Shown: positions 17,598 to 28,590 of the stretch, piece after piece
How the letters are laid out: the number at the start of each line of letters is the position of its first letter
Position numbering within the stretch: position 1 is the stretch's first letter
Assembly (NCBI RefSeq): GCF_035917975.1
Contig: NZ_CP109130.1
Location: 3,100,001-3,164,000 of the forward strand
Direction of reading: 5' to 3'
DNA length: 64,000 nt
Origin: Streptosporangium sp. NBC_01756
GTDB taxonomy: Bacteria; Actinomycetota; Actinomycetes; Streptosporangiales; Streptosporangiaceae
Notes under the pieces: generated by a model
Told to the model about the DNA's origin: nothing
Database searches by the model: none
What the model saw: the letters and a program-made list of their open reading frames with translations, nothing else
Translations under genes and position numbers: made by a program

Positions 17598-19289
17598 TCA
17601 CAGGTCTTCCCCCCTGGTGACCACGGCGGTGTAGGCCGGCGCGGTGGCCAGTAGCTCCCGGTGCGTTCCCTGGGCGCAGACGACGCCGTCCTCGACGTAG
17701 ACCACCCGGTCGGCGCGGTCGAGCACCAGCGGGCTGGTCGTGCAGACCAGCGTGGTCTTCCCCGCGCGGGCCTTGGCCAGCCGGTCGGCGATGCGCGCCT
17801 CGCTGTGGGCGTCCACCGCGCTGGTCGGCTCGATGAGGATGAGCACCTCGGGATCGGAGAGCAACGCCCTGACGAGCCGGAGCCGCTGCTGCTGGCCGCC
17901 GGAGAACTCCCGGCCCGACTCGGCGACACGCCCGTCGAGACCGTCGGGCAGCGCCTCGACGATGTCCTGCGCGCACGCGACGTACAGGGCGGCGGCGATG
18001 TCCTCGGCGGAGGCCTCCCCGGAGACGTCCAGCTCGTCCCTGAGCACGCCGGCGAACAGCTGCGCGGCGTTGTCGGCCACCAGGATCCGGCGGCGGACCT
18101 CGGCGATCGGCAGGGTGCCCAGCGGCACGTCGCCGAAGTCCACGTCGCCGTCGTGGTAACGGCCGAGCCGGTCGGCGATCGTGATGGCCTCCTCGGGGGC
18201 GGCCGCCGCGATGGCGGTGAACACGCCGGGGTGGATCGCGACCCCGGAGGCCACGTCGCGCAGCAGCCCACCGCCGGAGTGGGCGGCGCCGCCGCGGACC
18301 TCCGGTTCGAGGGCGAGGATCCGCACCACCCGGCGGGCGGCGACGTGTCCCTTGGTCAGCTTGTCGGCCGCCTCGGTGAGCGTCCGCATGGGGGCGACCA
18401 GGAAGACCGCATAGCCGTAGAAGGCGACGAGCTGACCGGCGGTGATCTCACCCTGGGTCGCGAAGGTCGCGCCCAGCCAGGTCACCCCGGCGATCAGCAG
18501 GCCGGGCAGCAGGATCTGCGCGCCCTCCAGCATCGACTCGACCGAGGCGACGCGCACGCCCGCGTGCCGTACCCGCTGGGACTCCTCGGCGTAGCGGTCG
18601 GCGAAGACCTGCTCGCCGCCGATGCCGCGCAGCACGCGCAGGCCGGCCACGATGTCGGCGCCGCGGGTGGACAGGTCGCCCTGGAGGTCGCGGTGGGCGT
18701 GCTGGCGCCGGTGCAGCGGCCGGAGCAGGGGGATGACGGCGAGGGCCATGACCGGCACGCCGATGAGCACCGTCAGGCCGAGCGGCAGTGAGGTCCCGAT
18801 CAGGATGACGGTCACCGCGACGATGGCGACGACCGCGCCGCTGCCGCGGAGCAGGATGTCCATCGCGTTGCCGATGTGGGCGATGTCGGAGTTGCCGACG
18901 CTGACCACCTCGCCGGTGGACATGCGCTTGGGCAGGGTCGCGCCCAGCCGGGTGGCGTGCCTGACGGTGACCTGGACGGTCCGGTAGGCGCCGCTCAGCC
19001 AGTTGTAGACGGCCATCCGGTGCCGGAGGATGCCGGCGGCCGCCTGCACGATCCCCAGGCCGAACAGCACCGTGCCCCAGGTGGCCAGGGCGGACATGTC
19101 CTTGGCCGTGATGGCGTCGATGCCCTTGCCCATCGCCGCGGGCACGAGCGCCATCGCGAGCCACCAGAGGGTGGCGTAGGTGATGCCGAGGAGCAGGGCA
19201 CCCGCCTGCATGCGGGCGACCCAGCACAGGTAGCGGACCGGGCTGCGGGCATCGGGAACGCCGGGATCGGCGACAGGTAGGGAGCGCAT
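17598..19289 (-). CDS. ABC exporter half-transporter A (P-loop lost, signature intact)
   Basis: 563 residues from the ATG at 19289; the frame continues to a TTG at 19328. Membrane domain about 20-320. In the nucleotide-binding domain the Walker A segment is VFTAIAAAAPEEAI (356-369), with no glycines or lysine. The signature is perfect: EFSGGQQQR with S463. Walker B reads VLILIEPTS, with isoleucine in place of the aspartate. It cannot bind ATP normally but can supply the signature for subunit B. First gene of a two-gene operon, starting 64 bases from the end of the 43-base palindrome shared with the HTH gene. Confidence 0.9.
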   Translation of the reverse strand: MRSLPVADPGVPDARSPVRYLCWVARMQAGALLLGITYATLWWLAMALVPAAMGKGIDAITAKDMSALATWGTVLFGLGIVQAAAGILRHRMAVYNWLSGAYRTVQVTVRHATRLGATLPKRMSTGEVVSVGNSDIAHIGNAMDILLRGSGAVVAIVAVTVILIGTSLPLGLTVLIGVPVMALAVIPLLRPLHRRQHAHRDLQGDLSTRGADIVAGLRVLRGIGGEQVFADRYAEESQRVRHAGVRVASVESMLEGAQILLPGLLIAGVTWLGATFATQGEITAGQLVAFYGYAVFLVAPMRTLTEAADKLTKGHVAARRVVRILALEPEVRGGAAHSGGGLLRDVASGVAIHPGVFTAIAAAAPEEAITIADRLGRYHDGDVDFGDVPLGTLPIAEVRRRILVADNAAQLFAGVLRDELDVSGEASAEDIAAALYVACAQDIVEALPDGLDGRVAESGREFSGGQQQRLRLVRALLSDPEVLILIEPTSAVDAHSEARIADRLAKARAGKTTLVCTTSPLVLDRADRVVYVEDGVVCAQGTHRELLATAPAYTAVVTRGEDL

Positions 19290-19351
19290 GGCCTCTACAG
19301 GCTGGCAAACTCCGCCCTCACCAGGCAAATCATTTTCCGACCGGCGAGAGC

Positions 19352-19394
19352 GTCAATTCAGGTTGACATGAGCATGGTGTCAACCTAAATTGAC
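19352..19394. promoter_or_regulatory. 43-base inverted repeat between ABC exporter and HTH-ClpN operon
   Basis: The arms GTCAATTCAGGTTGACA (19352-19368) and TGTCAACCTAAATTGAC (19378-19394) differ at one base and are separated by nine bases. The sub-motif GGTTGACA/TGTCAACC is itself a common operator form. The element ends 4 bases before the HTH gene's ATG, so bound protein would block that promoter and probably the divergent one. Confidence 0.8.
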
Positions 19395-19398
19395 ATGC

Positions 19399-19632
19399 AT
19401 GAGCGATACGGCACAGCTGGCCTCCGACGCCGGCAGCCGCGATCCCGCCGTGGGCCTGCGGGCCGTGCGGGCGCTGCGGATGCTGGTGGATCGGCTGGAG
19501 GCCCTTCAGGTGGAGAACGCCAGGGACCAGGGCTGGTCCTGGCAGGAGATCGCGCACTGCCTGGAAGTCACCCGGCAGGCGGTGCACAAGAAGTACGCGG
19601 GCGGCCGAGGTTTGCTGAGACGGGAGAAGTGA
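19399..19632 (+). CDS. Small HTH protein, likely repressor of its own locus
   Basis: 77 residues from the ATG at 19399; a TTG at 19390 lies inside the operator. The helix-turn-helix is QGWSWQEIAHCLEVTRQAVH (about 48-67), preceded by a hydrophobic helix (GLRAVRALRMLVDRLEALQV) that may dimerise. There is no ribosome binding site, so the message may be leaderless. It is two bases upstream of the Clp-N gene. The large palindrome just in front of it is the obvious target. Similar HTH + Clp-N pairs occur in other actinobacteria. Confidence 0.8.
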   Translation: MSDTAQLASDAGSRDPAVGLRAVRALRMLVDRLEALQVENARDQGWSWQEIAHCLEVTRQAVHKKYAGGRGLLRREK

Positions 19633-19634
19633 TC

Positions 19635-20213
19635 ATGTTCGAACGGTTCACGGACGAAGCCCGGCAGGCGGTGAAGCAGGCCCAGCAGAACGCCCGCCGG
19701 CTGAACCATCACTTCATCGGCACCGAGCACCTCCTGCTGGGCCTGCTCGACCAGCCGCAGACCATCTCGGCCGACGTCCTCGGGGGGTACGGCCTGGACC
19801 ATGAGCGGGCCTACCAGGCCGTGGCGAGCCTCGTCCCGCGCTCACCGAAGGACGCGCTCGACGCGGACGCGCTGGAGACGATCGGCATCGACCTCTCCGC
19901 CATCAGGGAGAAGGTCGAGGCTGCCTTCGGCCCCGGCTCCCTGGACCGGCCCCCGCAGCGGGACCGCCGGGGCCGTTGGGCCGGCGGACGGCACATCCCC
20001 TTCTCCGCCCGCGCGAAGAAGACCCTGGAGCTCTCCCTGCGGGAGGCCCTCGCCCTCAAGCACGGCTACATCGGCGACGGCCACATCCTGCTGGGAGTGC
20101 TCCGCGAGGGGCAGGGGCTGGGCTCACGCGTCATCGCCGACGCGGGCGTGGACGCAACGGCCCTCCGCCAGGAGGTCGTCCGACGGCTCGGCACCCGGCG
20201 GACGCCCGGATAG
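19635..20213 (+). CDS. Double Clp N-terminal domain protein without AAA ATPase
   Basis: 192 residues. Two Clp_N repeats: about 1-75 (FERFTDEARQAVKQAQ, HHFIGTEHLLLGLL) and about 118-185 (FSARAKKTLELSLREALALK, YIGDGHILLGVLREGQG). Clp_N is the substrate- or adaptor-binding part of ClpC; here no ATPase module follows. It may sequester adaptors, bind phosphoarginine-like marks or damaged proteins, or sense stress for the HTH partner. The upstream GGGAGAAG overlaps the HTH gene's 3' end and serves as ribosome binding site. Confidence 0.9.
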   Translation: MFERFTDEARQAVKQAQQNARRLNHHFIGTEHLLLGLLDQPQTISADVLGGYGLDHERAYQAVASLVPRSPKDALDADALETIGIDLSAIREKVEAAFGPGSLDRPPQRDRRGRWAGGRHIPFSARAKKTLELSLREALALKHGYIGDGHILLGVLREGQGLGSRVIADAGVDATALRQEVVRRLGTRRTPG

Positions 20214-20240
20214 GCGCGTCGCCGGGCCCGGAAAACCGTC

Positions 20241-20266
20241 CGCCCCGGTGCTGGAGCACCGGGGCG
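20241..20266. terminator. Perfect 26-base palindrome, bidirectional terminator
   Basis: CGCCCCGGTGCT and AGCACCGGGGCG form a 12-base perfect stem with a GG loop, between the convergent Clp-N gene and sdhB. On the minus strand it is followed by GACGGTTTTCC, giving a short T-run for sdhB transcription. Confidence 0.8.
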
Positions 20267-20302
20267 ACGCCGCGGGTGTGGACCGCAGGAACCACCGATG
20301 AC

Positions 20303-21046
20303 CTACTTGGAGGCCTTGAGGTAGTCGCGGTTCATCTGGGCGATGGTGTCCAGCGGGATGCCCTTGGGGCAGACCGCGGTGCACTCGCCGGTGTTGGTGC
20401 AGCCGCCGAAGCCCTCGGCGTCCATCTGCTCGACCATGGCCTTGGCGCGGGAGTCGCGCTCGGGCTGGCCCTGCGGGAGGAGGCTGAGGTGAGTGATCTT
20501 GGCGGCGGTGAAGAGAGAGGCCGAGCCGTTCGGGCAGGCCGCGACACACGCGCCGCAGCCGATGCAGGTGGCCGCGTCGAACGCCGCGTCGGCGTCGACC
20601 TTCTTGACCGGGAGACTGTGCGCGTCGGGGGCCGATCCGGCCGGAACGGAGACGAACCCGCCCGCCTGGATGATCCGGTCGAACGCCGAGCGGTCCACGA
20701 CCAGGTCCTTCACCACCGGGAAGGGCGCGGCGCGCCACGGCTCGATGGTGATGACCGCGTTGTCCTCGAAGTGCCGCATGTGGAGCTGGCAGGTGGTGGT
20801 GGCCACCTGCTCGCCGTGCGCGACACCGTTGATGACCATGCCGCACATGCCGCAGATACCCTCGCGGCAGTCGTGGTCGAAGGCGACCGGGTCGTCGCCC
20901 TCCAGGATGAGACGCTCGTTGAGCACGTCGAGCATCTCCAGGAAGGACATGTCAGGGGACACGTCCTCGACGCGGTAGGTGACCATCCGCCCCTTGTCCT
21001 CGGGGCTCTTCTGACGCCAGACCTTGAGAGTGAGGTTCATACCCAT
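20303..21046 (-). CDS. sdhB: Succinate dehydrogenase / fumarate reductase iron-sulfur subunit (first complex)
   Basis: 247 residues from the ATG at 21046 (GAGGAG upstream; ATGs at 21067 and 21040 possible). The [2Fe-2S] ligands are in [12 protein letters not shown] plus a later cysteine in TTTCQLH. The [4Fe-4S] and [3Fe-4S] ligands are in [14 protein letters not shown] and [15 protein letters not shown]. It passes electrons from SdhA to the membrane subunit. Last gene of sdhCAB, separated from sdhA by 81 bases. The divergent subunit types show it is not a copy of the sdhB at 31478. Confidence 0.93.
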   Translation of the reverse strand: MGMNLTLKVWRQKSPEDKGRMVTYRVEDVSPDMSFLEMLDVLNERLILEGDDPVAFDHDCREGICGMCGMVINGVAHGEQVATTTCQLHMRHFEDNAVITIEPWRAAPFPVVKDLVVDRSAFDRIIQAGGFVSVPAGSAPDAHSLPVKKVDADAAFDAATCIGCGACVAACPNGSASLFTAAKITHLSLLPQGQPERDSRAKAMVEQMDAEGFGGCTNTGECTAVCPKGIPLDTIAQMNRDYLKASK

Positions 21047-21127
21047 GGTTCGCTTACCGCTCCTCATTCGCTGCGCGGAAAACGTGCTTCGCGGCGCTTC
21101 CCACTCCGCTCACTGCGTCGGACGCAC

Positions 21128-23052
<1,925 letters not shown>

Positions 23053-23053
<1 letters not shown>

Positions 23054-23817
23054 CACTTGACCACTCCGATCATGACCGCGACGGGAACCGCGAGGAAGCC
23101 GAGGACCAGCACCGCGGAGAGCACGGCGGCGACGCCCCGCAGCGGGCGGTAGCTGCGGCCACTGGCCAGGCCGAGCGTCTGGAACGCGCTCCACAGGCCG
23201 TGCCGCAGATGCAGGCCGACCATGACGACCGCGACCACGTAGAAGACCGTGACCCACCAGCGGGACGGGTCGAAGCCCTGCACCAGCTTCTGGTACGGCG
23301 TGCCGTCCCAGCCCGCCGGGTTGACCACGCCGAACGTGAGGTCCAGCAGGTGCCAGATGACGAACAGGAGGATGGTGAGGCCGCCGAAGCGCATGATGTG
23401 CACGGCATAGCCGCCTGCCTGGGACTTGCGCTTGGCCGCGTACTTCACCGGGCGGGCCTTGTGGGCCCGGCGGGCCAGGGAGATCGCCGACCACATGTGC
23501 AGCACGACCGACACGGCCAGCACGACCTCGACGAGGCTCAGCAGGACCCGCCGCGGCAGGAGCGGCTCGCCCATGGTCCGCAGGAACTCGGCGTAGGCGT
23601 TGAAGGTCTCGGCACCGAAGAAGCTCTTGAGGTTCCCGACCATGTGGCCGATGAGGAAGAGCACCAGGATGGCGCCCGTGACGGCCATCACCGCCTTTTT
23701 CCCATTGGATGAACCCAGTAACCCGTGGGGCTTCCCGGACCTCGTCGTCTTCGCGGTGGCGTCCGCAGGGGGCTTGACCCGCGCGGTGGCGGATCCGCGG
23801 TCAATCGTGGCAGTCAC
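23053..23817 (-). CDS. sdhC: Succinate dehydrogenase cytochrome b558-type membrane subunit
   Basis: 254 residues, five hydrophobic helices (e.g. [93 protein letters not shown]). Histidines inside helices (GHMVG, LHMW, WHLLDL, HLRHG) are the expected heme b ligands of the one-polypeptide diheme anchor family. The first ~40 residues are polar and cytoplasmic. First gene of sdhCAB, divergent from LysR with a 197-base gap that holds a T-N11-A palindrome. Confidence 0.9.
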
Positions 23818-23876
23818 ATACGTGACGCTAGGTAGCGGGTTTTCCCTCCGTCCAAGTCATCAAAGATGTGGTTTCC

Positions 23877-23891
23877 ATAGCCCTGGGCTAT
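23877..23891. promoter_or_regulatory. LysR-type box between sdhCAB and lysR
   Basis: ATAGCCC-T-GGGCTAT is a perfect 7-1-7 palindrome and fits the T-N11-A rule for LysR regulators (TAGCCCTGGGCTA). It lies 59 bases upstream of the sdhC start and 123 upstream of the LysR GTG, a standard position for divergent control. Confidence 0.7.
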
Positions 23892-24014
23892 CACCTCTGC
23901 TGCCGGGCGTCTTCCCGCGGTGGGCTCGCGGCACGGTGCGAGCAATCTCACATCTTCTCCCAGAACGGGGGCCGCCCCGGATCCGCCACCGGCACCGCCG
24001 TACGCTAAGGAAAC

Positions 24015-24953
24015 GTGCAGTTCCAGCAACTCGCCTCCTTCGTGGCGGTCGCCGAGGCCCGGCACTTCACCCAGGCCGCCGAACAGATGCGCGTCGCCCA
24101 GCCGTCGCTCAGCAAGCAGATCAAGGCTCTGGAGGCCGACCTCGGCGCGCCGCTGTTCAGTCGCGCCCGCGGCAACGTCACCCTCACCCCCGCCGGGGAG
24201 GCCCTGCTCCCGCTGGCCCGGCGGATCCTGGCCGACGCCGAGACGGCGCGGCGCGAGGTCGGCGAGCTGGCGGGGCTCCGCCGCGGCCGGGTACGGCTGG
24301 GCGCCACCCCCTCGGTCTGCGCCGGGCTGATGGCCGACGCGCTGGCCCGTTTCCACCGGGGCTATCCCGGCATCGAACTGCTCGTCGAGGAGGGGGGCTC
24401 CCGCGACCTGGTCCGGGCCCTCGCCCGCGGTCAGCTCGACCTCGCACTGATCATCATGCCCCTGCAGAACGACGATCCCGCCCTGGTCACCGAGGAGATC
24501 CTGCGGGAGAACCTGGTCGTCGTCTCCCCTTCCCTCTCCCCCTCCCGCGCACGCGGACGGTACGTACGGATACAGGAACTGCGGGGACAGCCCATGGTGA
24601 TGTTCCGGCGCGGCTACGACCTGCGGGAGGCCACTCTCAACGCCTGCCGCCAGGCCGGGTTCGAACCGAAGCTGGCCGTGGAGGGCGGGGAGATGGACGC
24701 CGTGCTCCGGTTCGTGGAAGCGGGACTCGGCATCGCCCTGGTCCCCTCGATGGTCCTGGACGGCCGCCCCGGCCTGACCGGGACGCCGCTGGCCCCTCCC
24801 GGGCTCCAGCGCACCATCGCCATCGCCCACCGCAAGGATGTCGAGCCCACCCGTGCCGCCCAGGCCTTCCGCGGCACGCTGCTGTCCTTCCTGTCCGAGG
24901 CCGCCCAGGACGGCAGCCTGCCCGAGGGTCTGGAATTGATCAGCGGGACGTGA
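24015..24953 (+). CDS. LysR family regulator, probable regulator of sdhCAB
   Basis: 312 residues starting at GTG. The winged HTH occupies about 1-60 (FVAVAEARHFTQAAEQMRVA then QPSLSKQIKALEADLGAPLF). The effector-binding domain (about 90-295) is complete, ending in FLSEAAQDG. It is divergent from sdhCAB, and a LysR box lies between, so it probably responds to a dicarboxylate or redox cue; the ligand is not visible. Its stop codon sits 7 bases before a tandem hairpin array. Confidence 0.88.
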   Translation: MQFQQLASFVAVAEARHFTQAAEQMRVAQPSLSKQIKALEADLGAPLFSRARGNVTLTPAGEALLPLARRILADAETARREVGELAGLRRGRVRLGATPSVCAGLMADALARFHRGYPGIELLVEEGGSRDLVRALARGQLDLALIIMPLQNDDPALVTEEILRENLVVVSPSLSPSRARGRYVRIQELRGQPMVMFRRGYDLREATLNACRQAGFEPKLAVEGGEMDAVLRFVEAGLGIALVPSMVLDGRPGLTGTPLAPPGLQRTIAIAHRKDVEPTRAAQAFRGTLLSFLSEAAQDGSLPEGLELISGT

Positions 24954-25135
24954 GCGGGCCGTTTCCCGACAGACCTGCCGGGAAGAGCGCGGGCCGTTTC
25001 CCGACAGACCTGCCGGGAAGAGCGCGGGCCGTTTCCCGACAGACCTGCCGGGAAGAGCGCGGGCCGTTTCCCGACAGACCTGCCGGGAAGAGCGCGGGCC
25101 GTTTCCCGACAGACCTGCCGGGAAGAGCGCGGGCC
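24953..25135. repeat. Five tandem copies of a 35-bp hairpin unit
   Basis: Identical units start at 24961, 24996, 25031, 25066 and 25101. Each contains TTCCCG-A-CAG-AC-CTG-C-CGGGAA, an imperfect palindrome able to fold as a hairpin, plus an AGAGCGCGGGCCG linker. A partial unit (GCGGGCC) precedes, and GGCCGTACGAAACGGCC, another hairpin, follows at 25134-25150. The copies show no divergence, so expansion is recent. There are no unique spacers, so this is not CRISPR. It lies in the lysR 3' region and could act as a multi-hairpin terminator. Confidence 0.9.
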
Positions 25136-25311
25136 GTACGAAACGGCCGGATTCCCGATGACCGCACCGGGGCGGGAGCACCGGCGCGTGCTTTCACCAC
25201 GGATCGAGCCATCTTGGTGAAACTGAAAATGATCACTGTCCCATGAGTGGCGGCACCCCACTATTCTTCATAGCGTTAATACGTGCCCCCCGATCCCACG
25301 AAGAGGCGTCA

Positions 25312-26466
25312 GTGACCGCCGCTCCCCAAGAACCGCTCACGATCCTTCTCATCGAGGACGACGCGGGCGATGCCTTCCTCGTGGAGGAGCTGCTCGGTGA
25401 GGCCGACGACCCGCCGAAGATCATCTGGGTGCGCAGCCTGGCGGAGAGCAGGGAGCGGCTGACCTCGGACGTGCAGTGCGTGCTCGTGGACCTCTCGCTC
25501 CCGGACGCGACGGGCCTCGAAGCGCTCGAACAGGTGCTGTCCATGGCGCCGCACGCCGCCGTGCTCGTGCTGACCGGGCTGAACGACACCCACGTGGGCG
25601 CCGAGGCCGTGGCCGCGGGCGCACAGGACTTCCTGGTCAAGCAGGACGTGGAGACCAGGCTGCTGGCGCGGGCCATCCGTTACGCGATGGAGCGCAAGCG
25701 CGCCGACCTGGCCCAGCGCAAGCTCGTCGAGGTGGAGCTGCTCACCAAGGAGAACTCCCGTCTCGAACGCGGGCTGCTGCCGGTTCCGCTTCTGGAGCCG
25801 GGGCTTCTGGAGCACCAGGCCCGCTACCTGCCCGGCCGGCGGCGGGCACTGCTGGCCGGTGACTTTTGGGACACCGTGCAGAGCCCCGACGGTGCCGTGC
25901 ACGTGGTGGTCGGCGACGTGTGCGGGCACGGTCCGGACGAGGCCGCGCTGGGGGTCGCGCTGCGGATCGCCTGGCGGACCCTGGTCCTGGCCGGGCACAC
26001 CGGCAACGAACTGCTGCGCACCCTCGACTCGGTGCTCCGCCTCGAACGGAAGTCGGCGGAGATCTTCACCACGCTCTGCATCGTCACGATCGCCCCCACG
26101 CTCGGCACCGCGCGCATGCACGTGGTCGGGCATCCGCCGCCGCTGCTGATCCGCGACGGCGTGGTGGGCGTGGTGCCCGGCACCCCCTCGGGACCGCCGC
26201 TCGGGATCTTCCAGGACGTGGACTGGTCGGAGATCGAGGTGCCGCTGGGCCGCGACTGGTCCCTGCTCCTCTACACCGACGGCCTGATCGAGGCGACCGT
26301 GGGCGGCGGTCCCGACCTGCTCGGCACCGAGGGCCTGCTCCGCCTCGTCGACGAACAGGGCGGGATCCACCTCGACCGGCTCATCGAGCGGGTGATCGAA
26401 CTCAACCAGGACGACCTCAGCGACGACCTGGCGACCGTGCTCATCTCCCGCAGCGAGGACCGGTGA
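25312..26466 (+). CDS. Response-regulator receiver + PP2C (RsbU/SpoIIE-type) phosphatase
   Basis: 384 residues from the GTG at 25312 (GAAGAGG upstream); the frame is open from 25243. Receiver domain 1-130: acidic pair IEDD, phosphoacceptor D60 (LVDLSLPD), and a lysine in FLVKQD. A short helical linker follows (MERKRADLAQRKLVEVELLTKEN). The PP2C domain is about 180-384 with metal-binding aspartates in AGDFWD, VVGDVCGHGPDEAALG and SDDLATVL. Such proteins dephosphorylate anti-sigma-factor antagonists when the receiver is phosphorylated. No antagonist gene is nearby. First gene of a three-gene operon; the stop overlaps the kinase start (GTGA). Confidence 0.9.
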   Translation: MTAAPQEPLTILLIEDDAGDAFLVEELLGEADDPPKIIWVRSLAESRERLTSDVQCVLVDLSLPDATGLEALEQVLSMAPHAAVLVLTGLNDTHVGAEAVAAGAQDFLVKQDVETRLLARAIRYAMERKRADLAQRKLVEVELLTKENSRLERGLLPVPLLEPGLLEHQARYLPGRRRALLAGDFWDTVQSPDGAVHVVVGDVCGHGPDEAALGVALRIAWRTLVLAGHTGNELLRTLDSVLRLERKSAEIFTTLCIVTIAPTLGTARMHVVGHPPPLLIRDGVVGVVPGTPSGPPLGIFQDVDWSEIEVPLGRDWSLLLYTDGLIEATVGGGPDLLGTEGLLRLVDEQGGIHLDRLIERVIELNQDDLSDDLATVLISRSEDR

Positions 26467-28049
26467 ACGACAGCCCCCGTCCTCTCCCCCTCCCCGCCGC
26501 CGCCGCGGCGACAGGGCTCGGGAGACTCCGGGTGGGACAGTGGTTCCTGCTCGCGGGGGTGGCCGTCACGGTGATGTTCACGATCGCCGGCGCCCTGACG
26601 ATCGCCTCGATCGAGGAGACCCGCAAGGCCAGGGTGGCCGTGGTGGACGTCGTCGACCCCGCGGCGCTGCGCACCCTGGAGATCTCCAACGCGCTGACCT
26701 CACAGGAAGGCTCAGTGCGGACGTACGGCAGGACCAACGAGGAGACGTCCCTGCGGGACTACCGCGCGGCGGTCACCGCGGAGGCCCGCGCGCTGGCCGC
26801 GATCGACGGACTGGTGCCCCGGATGCCGGAGAACGAGGCGGTCGGCGCCGAGATCGCCCGGCTGAAGGCGGCGGGAGAGGCCTGGCGGCGCGACTACGCC
26901 GAGAAGCTCGTCGCCTCGGTGCCGGCCCTGAAGACCGAGGCCTCCAACCGGCAGAACGCGCCCGTCAACGCCGAGCGGTTCGCCGAGGTCCGCACATCGC
27001 TCACCGCGCTCCAGAACCATCTGAACCGGCTGCACGACGAGGGAAGCACCCGGCTGGAGGAGGGCTGGCGGGTTCTCTATCTCACGCTCGGCGGGGTCGC
27101 CGGCGTGCTGCTGCTGGCCGGGATCGGTTCGGTGCTCATCGTCCGCCACGCCGTGCTCCGTCCGGTGGCGGAGCTGAACGGCCAGGTCCGCGCGGTCGCC
27201 CAGGGAGACTTCGACCACAGGCTCAAGGTCGAGCGCCCCTCCGAGCTGGCCGAGCTGGCCGGCCATGTGGACGCCATGCGGCGCCGCATCCTCACCGAAT
27301 GGCGGCGGGCCTCGGAGGCGCAGGGCAAACTGGAGGAGCAGACGGCGGAGCTGCGGCGCTCCAACGGCGAGCTGGAGCAGTTCGCCTACGTCGCGAGCCA
27401 CGACCTGCAGGAGCCGCTGCGCAAGGTGGCCAGCTTCACCCAGATGCTGGAGCAGCGCTACGGCGACCAGCTCGACGACCGCGCCAGGCAGTACATCGCC
27501 TTCGCGGTCGACGGCGCCAAGCGCATGCAGCTCCTGATCAACGACCTGCTCGACTTCTCCCGGGTCGGCAGGATCGGCGGCGAGCAGCGGCCGATCGACG
27601 CGGGCCTGCCCCTGCGTGCCGCGCTGAACAACCTCGCCGTGACGATCGAGGACTCCGAGGTGACGGTGACCCACGACGAGCTGCCCACCGTGCAGGGCAA
27701 CCGGGCCCAGCTCACCCAGCTGTTCCAGAACCTCATCGGCAACGCGATCAAGTTCCGCTCGGAGGAGCCGCCACGGATCCACATCGGGGTGCGGCGCGAC
27801 GGGGACATGTGGGAGTTCTCCTGCGCCGACAACGGCATCGGCATCGAGAGCAAATACACTGACAGGATCTTCCTCATCTTCCAGCGCCTGCACGGACGTG
27901 ACGTCTACACGGGCACCGGCATCGGGCTGGCACTGTGCAGGAAGATCGTCGAATACCACGGCGGCCGGATCTGGGTGGACGACGAGGAAACCGACAGACC
28001 CGGAACGACCTTCCGCTGGACCCTTCCCTCTGGAGACCCTGATGAATGA
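26463..28049 (+). CDS. Membrane sensor histidine kinase (CHASE3-like / HAMP / HisKA / HATPase)
   Basis: 528 residues, GTG overlapping the phosphatase stop. TM1 about 28-50, an extracytoplasmic CHASE3-like helical region (50-200), TM2 about 205-230, HAMP (about 230-285). The phospho-acceptor is H313 in [15 protein letters not shown]-binding: N-box NLIGNAIKF, then DNGIGIE, and GTGIGLALC. This SHDLQEPL type of kinase is common in phytochrome/Rcp1-like systems. The partner response regulator at 28042 overlaps its end, and the receiver-phosphatase is upstream, suggesting two phosphorylation targets. Confidence 0.92.
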   Translation: MNDSPRPLPLPAAAAATGLGRLRVGQWFLLAGVAVTVMFTIAGALTIASIEETRKARVAVVDVVDPAALRTLEISNALTSQEGSVRTYGRTNEETSLRDYRAAVTAEARALAAIDGLVPRMPENEAVGAEIARLKAAGEAWRRDYAEKLVASVPALKTEASNRQNAPVNAERFAEVRTSLTALQNHLNRLHDEGSTRLEEGWRVLYLTLGGVAGVLLLAGIGSVLIVRHAVLRPVAELNGQVRAVAQGDFDHRLKVERPSELAELAGHVDAMRRRILTEWRRASEAQGKLEEQTAELRRSNGELEQFAYVASHDLQEPLRKVASFTQMLEQRYGDQLDDRARQYIAFAVDGAKRMQLLINDLLDFSRVGRIGGEQRPIDAGLPLRAALNNLAVTIEDSEVTVTHDELPTVQGNRAQLTQLFQNLIGNAIKFRSEEPPRIHIGVRRDGDMWEFSCADNGIGIESKYTDRIFLIFQRLHGRDVYTGTGIGLALCRKIVEYHGGRIWVDDEETDRPGTTFRWTLPSGDPDE

Positions 28050-28491
28050 CCTGCGCTGGATCGACGTGCTGCTGGTCGAGGACGACCCGGGCGACGTCCT
28101 GCTGACGCGGGAGGCGTTCGAGCTCAACAAGGTCCGGAACAAGCTGCACGTCGTCAACGACGGTGAGCAGGCCTTGGCGTTCCTGCGCAAGGAGGGCGAG
28201 TACGCCGACGCGCCCCGGCCCGACCTGATCCTGCTGGACCTCAACCTGCCCCGTAAGGACGGCCGGGAGGTGCTCCAGGACATCAAGGCCGACGAGAAGC
28301 TCCGCGGGATCCCCGTGGTCGTGCTGACGACGTCGGAGTCGGAGGAGGACATCCTGCGCAGCTACAACCTGCACGCCAACGCCTACGTCTCCAAGCCGGT
28401 GGACTTCGACCAGTTCATCAGCGTGGTCCGGCGGATCGACGACTTCTTCGTCACCGTCGTCAAGCTGCCCAGCTCCGGCCAGCACTACTGA
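28042..28491 (+). CDS. Single-domain response regulator, Rcp1-like
   Basis: 149 residues consisting of one receiver domain: VEDDPGD acidic pair, phosphoacceptor D66 (LILLDLNLP), T in VVLTTSE, K in YVSKPVDF. No output domain, as in cyanobacterial Rcp1 and CheY. It may carry phosphate from the kinase to another protein, or act as a phosphate sink that tunes the receiver-phosphatase. The ATG overlaps the kinase stop by 8 bases. Confidence 0.92.
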   Translation: MNDLRWIDVLLVEDDPGDVLLTREAFELNKVRNKLHVVNDGEQALAFLRKEGEYADAPRPDLILLDLNLPRKDGREVLQDIKADEKLRGIPVVVLTTSESEEDILRSYNLHANAYVSKPVDFDQFISVVRRIDDFFVTVVKLPSSGQHY

Positions 28492-28507
28492 CCCACCACC
28501 GCGCCCC

Positions 28508-28561
28508 CGTCTGCCGGGTTGACCGTGGATCTCCCCAGAGTCCGGTTCGGCCCGGCAGACG
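28508..28561 (+). terminator. Long stem-loop after the response regulator
   Basis: CGTCTGCCGGG (28508-28518) pairs perfectly with CCCGGCAGACG (28551-28561). The 32-base loop may hold a second weaker stem. It begins 17 bases after the stop codon and precedes the Sdh1 promoter region. Confidence 0.6.
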
Positions 28562-28590
28562 TGACAGGTCTGTGACCTCCCCCTGGCAAA

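Noticed and set aside
24961..25135. CRISPR-like array
   Set aside because: The units are contiguous and identical with no unique spacers, and no cas genes are nearby. It is a tandem hairpin repeat.
23814..25181. 455-codon minus-strand frame with repeated RSVGKRPALFPAGLSGNGP-like peptides
   Set aside because: The peptide repeats come from the 35-bp DNA repeat, and the rest is antisense to lysR. No start signal or homology.
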